5,638 nucleotides of DNA from Hydrogenimonas sp. GTDB taxonomy: Bacteria; Campylobacterota; Campylobacteria; Campylobacterales; Hydrogenimonadaceae. The position numbers and the translations under genes were made by a program. The notes beneath the pieces were generated by a model that searched no databases, was not told the DNA's origin, and worked only from the letters and a program-made list of their open reading frames with translations. Of the stretch, positions 1-5,638 are shown one piece after another (within the stretch, counting starts at the first letter, position 1; the number at the start of each line of letters is the position of its first letter). The DNA is taken from the NCBI RefSeq assembly GCF_029933015.1, contig NZ_JAOZOZ010000103.1, positions 1-5,638 on the forward strand. Reading direction: 5' to 3'.

Positions 1-1482
1 AGAATGGGACAGATCCTTCAAAAAAGCGCCGTCTCCACCAATATCCGCGAACGGCTCGACTTCTCCTGCGCCCTCTTTGACGCCGAAGGCAATCTGGTGG
101 CCAACGCGCCCCATATTCCCGTGCATCTGGGCTCCATGAGCAGCGTCGTCAAATCCCTGATCGCCAAATACGTCACTTTCGAAGCGGGCAGTGCCTTCAT
201 CACCAACGCCCCCTACGAAGGGGGCTCCCATCTGCCGGACATCACGGTCGTCACCCCCCATGTGGAAGGGGGCGAAGTGCTCTTCTGGGCCGCCAGCCGG
301 GGGCATCACGCCGACATCGGCGGCAAAGTGCCCGGTTCGATGCCGCCCTTTTCGACGACCCTTTCGGAGGAGGGGGCGCTTTTTGCGAGTTTCCCGATGA
401 TCGAAAAGGGGCGTTTTAACGAGGAGCGCGTCGTGGAGATTCTGCGCAAGGCGGGCGCCCGGAACATTCCTGATAACCTGAGCGATCTGCGGGCCCAGGC
501 GGCGGCCAACCGGGAAGGGATCGAAGGGGTGCTGGCCCTGATGCGCCAGAGCGGCAGAGAGAAGATCCTGGACTATATGGCCGACATCCGGCGTGTCAGC
601 GAATCGGCCGTCCGCCGTCTCTTCGAAAAGTACGCCGGCAGGAAGCTGCACGGCGCCGACCGGCTGGACGGAGGCGACGAGATCGCGCTGACGGTGACTT
701 TCGACGAAACGGGGGGTGCCCTCTTCGATTTTAGCGGCAGCGGCGTGGAGATATGGGGCAACCAGAACACCCCGCCCGCCGTGGTGCGCTCGGCGGTGGT
801 CTACGCGATAAGAGCGATGCTGCGGCGCGACCTTCCGCTCAACGAGGGGCTGATCGCGCCGGTGACGCTGAAGCTGCCCGAAGGTTCCCTCCTCGACCCC
901 GGCCCCGAAGCCGCGGTGGCGGGGGGCAACGTGACGACGAGCCAGCGGATCGTGGACGTGATTCTGGGGGTCTTCGGGGAGGCCGCGGCGAGCCAGGGGT
1001 GCATGAACAACGTCACCTTCGGCAACGAAAACTTCGGCTACTACGAGACCCTGGCCGGCGGTGCCGGCGCCACGCCCCGGGCGCCGGGAGCGGACGCCGT
1101 GCATACCCACATGACCAACACCCGCATCACCGACGTGGAGATTCTCGAACGCCGCTTTCCGGTGGCGGTGGAGAGCTTCGCGATACGCCGGGGCTCCGGC
1201 GGTGCCGGAAAACACGCGGGCGGAAACGGCCTCGTACGGGTCTACCGCTTTTTCGCGCCCCTCGACTTTTCGATCCTCAGCGAGCGGCGGGTTTTCGCCC
1301 CTTTCGGGCTCGCCGGAGGCGGCGACGGTGTCCGGGGGCGCAACCTGCTGATCCGTCACGGAAGAGTGTATAATCTCGGATCGAAAGTACAGCTGAAAGT
1401 GGAAAAGGAAGACAGAATCCGGATCGAGACGCCCGGCGGAGGCGGATATGGAGACGGGGGAGCGGGAAATGGTGAACAGTGA
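1..1482 (+). CDS. Hydantoinase B / 5-oxoprolinase beta-type protein, 5' end cut by the window
   Basis: This is the C-terminal 493 codons of a HyuB-family protein (hydantoinase B/oxoprolinase). The family opens 5-oxoproline or hydantoin rings with ATP, working with a HyuA-type ATPase subunit or domain in the cytoplasm. Numbering from base 1, the visible family landmarks are N14-I-R-E-R18 with D-F-S-C at 20-23, P40-V-H-L-G-S-M46, H77-L-P-D80, the probable metal-binding G101-H-H-A-D-I-G-G108, H368-T-H-M-T-N-T-R375, the R-x-G-S-G-G-A-G-K stretch near 395-404, and the usual glycine-rich terminus (P-G-G-G-G-Y-G-D). The ATG at base 4 is very probably an internal Met. The family has further conserved N-terminal sequence before the M-G that starts here, and the frame is open to base 1. 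At least a few tens of residues are missing, or about 700 if this is a fused HyuA-HyuB oxoprolinase; the window cannot decide. The substrate is not readable from sequence. No frameshift is seen. Confidence 0.93.
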   Translation, partial: RMGQILQKSAVSTNIRERLDFSCALFDAEGNLVANAPHIPVHLGSMSSVVKSLIAKYVTFEAGSAFITNAPYEGGSHLPDITVVTPHVEGGEVLFWAASRGHHADIGGKVPGSMPPFSTTLSEEGALFASFPMIEKGRFNEERVVEILRKAGARNIPDNLSDLRAQAAANREGIEGVLALMRQSGREKILDYMADIRRVSESAVRRLFEKYAGRKLHGADRLDGGDEIALTVTFDETGGALFDFSGSGVEIWGNQNTPPAVVRSAVVYAIRAMLRRDLPLNEGLIAPVTLKLPEGSLLDPGPEAAVAGGNVTTSQRIVDVILGVFGEAAASQGCMNNVTFGNENFGYYETLAGGAGATPRAPGADAVHTHMTNTRITDVEILERRFPVAVESFAIRRGSGGAGKHAGGNGLVRVYRFFAPLDFSILSERRVFAPFGLAGGGDGVRGRNLLIRHGRVYNLGSKVQLKVEKEDRIRIETPGGGGYGDGGAGNGEQ

Positions 1483-1506
1483 ACGGAAAACAGTGAACGG
1501 TGAATG
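1472..1506. repeat. Imperfect 7-bp tandem repeat array (GTGAACG type)
   Basis: Five consecutive heptamers read GTGAACA, GTGAACG, GAAAACA, GTGAACG and GTGAATG. The consensus is GTGAAC(A/G) with one degenerate middle unit. As a consequence, a 12-bp word (AACAGTGAACGG) occurs twice, at 1475-1486 and 1489-1500. The array overlaps the last codons and the stop of the hydantoinase gene (TGA at 1480-1482 is part of the second unit) and ends about 34 bp before mutS2. The period is not a multiple of three, so it is not a protein repeat. It looks like a short intergenic simple repeat, possibly one of many copies in the genome. Function is unknown. Confidence 0.6.
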
Positions 1507-1523
1507 GGGAGATTCGTAAATCT

Positions 1524-1544
1524 ATGAAATTTGGGAACGTATGA
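1524..1544 (+). other. Possible six-codon leader ORF overlapping the mutS2 start
   Basis: An ATG at 1524 opens a reading frame of six codons (M-K-F-G-N-V) whose TGA (1542-1544) overlaps the mutS2 ATG (1541-1543) as ATGA. A purine-rich GGGGAGA lies at 1506-1512, 11 bases upstream, which is a slightly long but workable Shine-Dalgarno distance. The mutS2 start itself has only a GGGA at 1533-1536, four bases away, which is too close to be ideal. Translational coupling through the mini-ORF is therefore possible. An overlap of this kind can also arise by chance, so the call is tentative. Confidence 0.2.
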
Positions 1545-3748
1545 AAGAGAAACTGATCAAACAACTCGACCTGACGGGGTACATCGAACGCTTCGAAGGG
1601 CTTCTGGCCAGGCCCAAACCTCTCTTCATCGAGGGGGACAGGGGGCTGCATTTCCGGTTTATCCGGGCGCTGGAGGAGGTGGCGTTCAAATCGCCTCCGA
1701 AGGTGCGCAATCTGGAGGAACTGTGGATGCGTCTGGGCAAGCAGGCGGTACTGGGACTCGACGACATCTTCGAGATCGTCAAGATCGTCCGCTATTTCCT
1801 CTATCTCAAGAATCTGCGCATCGAAAACGTGCTGGGGGAGTGGCTGGCGGAGATCACGATCCCCGATCCGATCGTCGAAATCTCGAAGATGTTCGACGAA
1901 AAGGGGAACCTCGAAGATCATGTGGACGAGCGGCTCGCCTCTTTGAAGGCGGCGCGGCAGCAGAACCGCGAAGCGATCCGACAGACCCTGGCGCGGATGG
2001 TCAACAGCGCCAGGCTGGGTCCCTATCTGGTGGATAGGCAGATCCACTACGTCAACGACGAGGAGGCGCTGCTGGTGCGGGGCGGTTTCAACCACGTCAT
2101 GAAAGCGACGGTGATCGGACGGACGTCGGCGGGCTTTTTCTACGTCATCCCCGAAAGCGTCGCCAAACTCAAGGAGAAGGAGGCGGGCATCGTCAGCCGG
2201 CTCGAGGAGGTCTATCTGGAGATCGCCAAAAGCACGAGCCTCACCCTGGGCGGCTGGCTGAAGTTTCTGAAGTTCATCGACGCCGCTTTCGACCGTTTCG
2301 ACCACTACCAGGCGAGAATGCAGATGGCGCGTCTGGAAAACCTGGAGTTCGTCCTGCCCCAAAAAGGCGACACGATCCGGCTCACCTCTTTCGCCCACCC
2401 GGCGCTCGCCCATCCCAAACCGGTGACGATCGACTTTTCCCGAAACGTCCTGATGATCACGGGGGTCAACGCGGGCGGAAAGACGATGCTGCTCAAGTCG
2501 ATCCTGGCGGCGGCCTGGCTCGCCAAATATCTGCTTCCGATGAAGTGTGACGCGAAGAAGACGACGATCGGAAGTTTCCGACGGATCGAAGCGATCATCG
2601 AAGACCCCCAGAACGTCAAAAACGATATATCCACCTTCGCCGGACGGATGCGGGAGTTTTCGCGCCTCTTCGGACAGAACGACGTCTTGGTGGGTGTCGA
2701 CGAGATCGAACTGGGGACCGACAGCGACGAGGCGGCGAGCCTTTTTAAAGTGATGATCGAGGAGCTGATCAAACGGCGGATCAAGATCGTCATCACGACC
2801 CACCACAAGCGGCTGGCGGCCATGATGGCGGGTGACGCGAGGGTGGAGCTGGTGGCGGCGGTCTACGACGAGAAGAACCAGGTGCCCACCTACACCTTTT
2901 TGCAGGGGATCATCGGAAAGAGCTACGCCTTCGAGACGGCGGAGCGCTACGGCGTGCCGAAAAACATCGTCGAAAAGGCCCGCCTCGAATACGGCGAGGA
3001 CAAAGAGCGCCTCAACGAGCTGATCGAACGCTCCAGCACCCTGGAGAAAGAGCTGCGTGAAAAGCGTGAAAAACTCGAGCGGGAGATCGAGGCGCTGGAG
3101 AGGGAGAAGGCGCGCTACCGGGAGCTCAACGACACCCTCGAGAGCGAACTGCTGGCAAAAAAGAGGGAGCTGGAGGCGATCTACCAGGAAGCGACGAAAA
3201 AGGCGCGGGAGGCGCTGAAGCTCAAAGAACAGAAGGCGGTCCACCGGCAGCTCGGCGAAGCCCACAAGATCGTCCGGAAGGCGAAGGTGGAAGCACCGAA
3301 GCGGATCGAAACCTTCAAGGTCGGCGACCGGGTCAAATACCGGAAGAACCGCGGCACCATCGTCGCCCTGAAGGCGAAGGAGGCGACGATCGAAGTGGAG
3401 GGGATGAAGCTGCGGGTGCCCCTGAGCGAGCTCAAACGCTCGGGCAATCCCCCCAAAGCGCCCAAAAAGAGAAAGGTGGAGGTGAAGCTGCAGAGAGAAA
3501 ACGCCACCGCCTCGGTGAAACTCGACCTTCACGGCCTGCGGGCCGAAGAGGCGGTCGAGAAGCTCGACAAGTTTCTATCGGACGCGCTGCTGGCCGGTTT
3601 CGACGAAGTGCTGGTCTATCACGGCATCGGCACCGGGCGCCTGGCCCATGCCGTGCGGACTTTTCTGAAAGAGCATCCCAGCGTCAAGGGGTTCCACGAC
3701 GCGCCGCAGCATATGGGAGGGTTCGGCGCGACTGTTGTAGAGCTTTGA
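1541..3748 (+). CDS. mutS2: Endonuclease MutS2 (MutS-family ATPase with Smr domain)
   Basis: This is a 735-residue cytoplasmic MutS2, complete and of normal family length. It lacks the mismatch-recognition and connector domains of MutS and begins with a helical core/lever region (about 1-290). The ABC-type ATPase follows: Walker A G308-V-N-A-G-G-K-T315, Walker B ending D387-E388 followed by I-E-L-G-T-D394, and H-loop T420-H-H-K. A highly charged coiled coil spans about 486-575, an SH3/KOW-like domain about 592-634, and the C-terminal Smr nuclease domain about 659-735 with L661-D-L-H-G665 and H694-G-I-G-T-G699. Characterised family members suppress homologous recombination (Helicobacter), or act on collided ribosomes (Bacillus); which applies here is not visible. 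The ATG at 1541 is the first start after an in-frame TAA at 1517-1519. The gene lies 58 bp after the hydantoinase gene on the same strand and may receive readthrough. It converges on the cyclase gene with a 22-bp gap. No frame damage is seen. Confidence 0.97.
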   Translation: MKEKLIKQLDLTGYIERFEGLLARPKPLFIEGDRGLHFRFIRALEEVAFKSPPKVRNLEELWMRLGKQAVLGLDDIFEIVKIVRYFLYLKNLRIENVLGEWLAEITIPDPIVEISKMFDEKGNLEDHVDERLASLKAARQQNREAIRQTLARMVNSARLGPYLVDRQIHYVNDEEALLVRGGFNHVMKATVIGRTSAGFFYVIPESVAKLKEKEAGIVSRLEEVYLEIAKSTSLTLGGWLKFLKFIDAAFDRFDHYQARMQMARLENLEFVLPQKGDTIRLTSFAHPALAHPKPVTIDFSRNVLMITGVNAGGKTMLLKSILAAAWLAKYLLPMKCDAKKTTIGSFRRIEAIIEDPQNVKNDISTFAGRMREFSRLFGQNDVLVGVDEIELGTDSDEAASLFKVMIEELIKRRIKIVITTHHKRLAAMMAGDARVELVAAVYDEKNQVPTYTFLQGIIGKSYAFETAERYGVPKNIVEKARLEYGEDKERLNELIERSSTLEKELREKREKLEREIEALEREKARYRELNDTLESELLAKKRELEAIYQEATKKAREALKLKEQKAVHRQLGEAHKIVRKAKVEAPKRIETFKVGDRVKYRKNRGTIVALKAKEATIEVEGMKLRVPLSELKRSGNPPKAPKKRKVEVKLQRENATASVKLDLHGLRAEEAVEKLDKFLSDALLAGFDEVLVYHGIGTGRLAHAVRTFLKEHPSVKGFHDAPQHMGGFGATVVEL

Positions 3749-3770
3749 GCCCCTTTCGTTCATGGTCGCA

Positions 3771-5555
3771 TCAGACGACGACCCTGTCCCGACCGCTTCC
3801 TTTGGCTTCGTAGAGCTTCTCGTCGGCTCTTTTCAGCAGGGTGTCGAGGTCGAAGCCGCTCTCTTTCGTGTCGGTAATGCCGCCACTGAATGAAAAGCAT
3901 ATCTTTTTGCCCCGATACTCTGTACAGCCGTTTTCCCGGGTGACCTCTCGCAGGCGCAAAGCCAGTTTCAGTGCGTCCTCTTTTGTCGTGTAGGGGATGA
4001 TGATGAGAAACTCTTCCCCGCCCAGCCGAAAGGCCATGTCGCTGTCACGGAGATTGGCGATGATGATGTGGGCGAAGCGTCTGAGCACCTCGTCGCCGGC
4101 ATCGTGGCCGAAGGTGTCGTTGACTCTTTTGAAATGGTCGATATCCAGGTAGAGAAAGGCGATGGGGAAACCGTGCCGTTTCGCCTTGGAGAGTTCTACG
4201 GGAGCGACCTCTTCGAGATAGTGGCGGTTGTAAAGGCCCGTCAGTTTGTCCGTAATGGCCATGGCGTAGGCCATCGATTTCTCTCTTTCGAGCAGATAGA
4301 CCTCCACTTCCCGTTTCGTGATGATATCGATCGCCGTTTCGAATTTGCTCAGCATTTCGATCATCTCCTCGGACCGTTCGAAGGAGCGGTCCAGTACGAA
4401 CATGCCGATTCCGATCACTTTCCTGTCGTAGTCGTGGACGGGAAAGGTATAGAGTGTGGCCGGTCTCTCGAAGGAGATGCACCGAACCTCTTCGCTGTCG
4501 ATGAAAAGGCGTTTTTGCTCCCGAAAAGTTTCGTGAAACTTCCGGATTATCTCCTGTTTTGTACGATTGCAGGGTTTGACTTTGTCTGTGTTGGAGTCGA
4601 GTTTGATGAAGTAGTCGTTGTTGATCAGTGCCAGGGTGAAAATCCCGCTGATGGGAAAGGCTTTTTTCATGCTCGCCAGAATGCGTCTGGTATCGGCGTG
4701 GAAACTGTCGAAAAATGCCGCGATCTCGAAGACTTCCGGCAAAACGGCGTTGACTTTCGTCATCAATTCGATTTTTCTGGTCCCACCGAACTCCAGATAG
4801 AGGCCGCATTTGAGTCTCCTGAGTTTTTCTATGATGGGCCCGACGAGCTCTTCGGGGATGATCGAACCGTGTTGTGGGGCGATCATCTTGATCGGATGGC
4901 ATTTTTCGATATTGTCCAGGCCGTGGTTGACGATTTCGGTGGCGGGCATGTAGTGGGTATGAAAAGGTTTCATCTGTTCAAAATAGGAGTCGGCGTCTTT
5001 GGCGAAAAGTGAAAATGTTTCGGTCATGCCTCCGAAAATGTCACTGGAAAAGAGGATGCCCGTCGTTGTGTCATAGGTGCAGAAAGCTCCGGGAAAGTGC
5101 ATATAGGGGGTAAACGTGAATTTGAGTTTGCGTCGGCCGGCATCGAGTCTCCACTCTCGGGCCTGCACTTCGTAAAATTCGATCCCCCAGTCGTAGTGGT
5201 CGAGCAGTTCGGCGGCACGCCAGTGGGTGACCAGGTAGCGGTTTTTGGTCCCGATCTCTTCGAGAAGATCTGCGACGGCGGAAGTGATGTCGGGATCCTG
5301 GTGGTGGCAGACGATATATTTGATGTGTTCGAGCGGCATCAACCGGAGGATCTTTTCTCTGGTATGGGTCCATGTCAGTTTCGAGCCCGGGTCGATCAGG
5401 ATGCTCTCTTCACCATTTTCGATGAGATAGACATGACACTGGAAAATGTCGTTTTCCAGTACATGACCGACCCACCAGATATTCGGGGCGATCTCTACCG
5501 CTTTCGAACAGTCGATAATTTCGTTCCGTGACGAAAAATTCTCCATTTTATTCAT
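3771..5555 (-). CDS. ODP (flavodiiron-like) - GAF-like - GGDEF diguanylate cyclase, putative O2/iron/redox sensor
   Basis: This 594-residue soluble protein has no membrane segment or signal peptide. Residues about 20-250 form a metallo-beta-lactamase-fold domain of the oxygen-binding-diiron type. The likely ligands are H85-Q-D87-P-D89, H153 (H-F-P-G), D172 (S-S-D-I-F-G-G) and H229 (P-Q-H-G). Residues about 285-410 resemble a GAF-like sensor fold (weak call), followed by a signalling helix at about 410-433. The GGDEF domain (about 434-594) has T-D-K-L-T-G-L-Y-N-R, metal-binding D471, N479 and D488, the active site G512-G-E-E-F516, and an inhibitory I-site R503-x-x-D506 five residues before it. 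The protein should therefore make c-di-GMP from two GTP with product feedback. The flavodoxin domain of flavodiiron oxidoreductases is absent, which favours sensing over catalysis by the N-terminus; this is inference. The ATG at 5555-5553 is the first possible start, since an in-frame TAA lies three bases upstream of it. M4 (5546) is an alternative. No strong Shine-Dalgarno is visible. GC content is visibly lower than in the two neighbours. Confidence 0.93.
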   Translation of the reverse strand: MNKMENFSSRNEIIDCSKAVEIAPNIWWVGHVLENDIFQCHVYLIENGEESILIDPGSKLTWTHTREKILRLMPLEHIKYIVCHHQDPDITSAVADLLEEIGTKNRYLVTHWRAAELLDHYDWGIEFYEVQAREWRLDAGRRKLKFTFTPYMHFPGAFCTYDTTTGILFSSDIFGGMTETFSLFAKDADSYFEQMKPFHTHYMPATEIVNHGLDNIEKCHPIKMIAPQHGSIIPEELVGPIIEKLRRLKCGLYLEFGGTRKIELMTKVNAVLPEVFEIAAFFDSFHADTRRILASMKKAFPISGIFTLALINNDYFIKLDSNTDKVKPCNRTKQEIIRKFHETFREQKRLFIDSEEVRCISFERPATLYTFPVHDYDRKVIGIGMFVLDRSFERSEEMIEMLSKFETAIDIITKREVEVYLLEREKSMAYAMAITDKLTGLYNRHYLEEVAPVELSKAKRHGFPIAFLYLDIDHFKRVNDTFGHDAGDEVLRRFAHIIIANLRDSDMAFRLGGEEFLIIIPYTTKEDALKLALRLREVTRENGCTEYRGKKICFSFSGGITDTKESGFDLDTLLKRADEKLYEAKGSGRDRVVV

Positions 5556-5638
5556 GGGTTACCATAGCATAAAATTTTGTATAAAAGACTTAGCGACATA
5601 AAAGAATAATCGTCGTACACTTTATAAAATAGATATAA
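5556..5638 (-). promoter_or_regulatory. AT-rich leader, probable promoter of the ODP-GGDEF gene
   Basis: The 83 bases before the cyclase start hold no gene and are markedly AT-rich (roughly 70% by eye), unlike the GC-rich coding sequence beside them. Read on the minus strand, a TATACA (5583-5578) preceded by a T run could serve as a -10 element and would give a leader of about 16 nt. No good -35 is present, which fits Campylobacterota sigma-70 promoters, where a T-rich upstream region replaces it. An A4T4 palindrome (5571-5578) follows. Plus-strand TATAAA words (5580-5585, 5623-5628) could equally belong to a divergent gene beyond the window. The exact promoter is not resolved. Confidence 0.3.

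Noticed and set aside
4..6. ATG at base 4 as the true start of the hydantoinase gene
   Set aside because: The residues right after it match an internal conserved stretch of the HyuB family, the frame is open to base 1, and no ribosome binding site can be seen. The gene is treated as truncated by the window edge.
753..1373. 206-codon plus-strand frame inside the hydantoinase gene
   Set aside because: It is an Arg/Gly-rich frame-shifted shadow typical of GC-rich coding sequence. The other frame carries the conserved HyuB motifs.
1277..3532. 751-codon open frame on the minus strand covering nearly all of mutS2
   Set aside because: Its codons lie in exact register with the mutS2 codons, so a stop would need TTA, CTA or TCA in mutS2. 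Those codons are avoided here in favour of CTG/CTC and AGC/TCG. The product is a low-complexity Arg/Leu/His/Asp-rich string with no domain, while the plus strand encodes a clear MutS2.
3764..3783. Possible intrinsic terminator between the convergent genes
   Set aside because: The stem is only five base pairs with a ten-base loop and no T tract on either strand, and it extends into the cyclase coding sequence.
4068..5012. 314-codon open frame on the plus strand inside the cyclase gene
   Set aside because: It is in the same codon register as the minus-strand cyclase gene and is explained by the same avoidance of TTA/CTA/TCA codons. It has no recognisable domain, and the opposite strand carries conserved ODP and GGDEF motifs.
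5571..5578. AAAATTTT palindrome as a regulator operator
   Set aside because: The symmetry does not extend beyond eight bases, and such words are expected by chance in AT-rich leader DNA.

Overview
The window holds three genes in a compact layout. The first two point right and the third points left. The best guess at the host is a relatively GC-rich member of the Campylobacterota (epsilonproteobacteria), the kind found in sulfidic or hydrothermal settings. The main reason is the MutS2 protein. Its ATPase motifs (G-V-N-A-G-G-K-T Walker A, V-D-E-I-E-L-G-T-D Walker B region, T-T-H-H-K-R-L H-loop) differ from the usual Firmicute-type MutS2 and match what I recall of Helicobacter/Campylobacter MutS2. 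The assignment is inferred from motif memory, not from a search.

Layout: (1) Bases 1-1482, plus strand, are the C-terminal 493 codons of a hydantoinase B / 5-oxoprolinase-type enzyme whose 5' end lies outside the window. (2) Its stop codon falls inside a short imperfect array of 7-bp repeats (GTGAACG-type, about 1472-1506). A six-codon mini-ORF follows, and its stop codon overlaps the start of the next gene. (3) Bases 1541-3748, plus strand, encode a full-length MutS2 with ATPase, coiled-coil, SH3-like and Smr nuclease domains. (4) Only 22 bp further on, the minus-strand gene at 3771-5555 ends. It encodes a 594-residue cytoplasmic protein with an oxygen-binding-diiron (ODP, flavodiiron-like metallo-beta-lactamase fold) domain, a GAF-like middle region and a C-terminal GGDEF diguanylate cyclase. 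(5) Bases 5556-5638 are a strongly AT-rich leader that probably carries this gene's promoter.

The three genes do not form an evident pathway: one is metabolic (5-oxoproline or hydantoin ring opening), one acts in DNA or ribosome maintenance, and one in signalling. The most interesting is the diguanylate cyclase. It keeps a complete or near-complete diiron ligand set but lacks the flavodoxin module of true flavodiiron enzymes, so it looks like a candidate oxygen/iron/redox sensor that sets c-di-GMP levels. Nothing here looks like a mobile element, CRISPR array or RNA gene. Long open frames opposite mutS2 and opposite the cyclase are shadows that codon bias explains.
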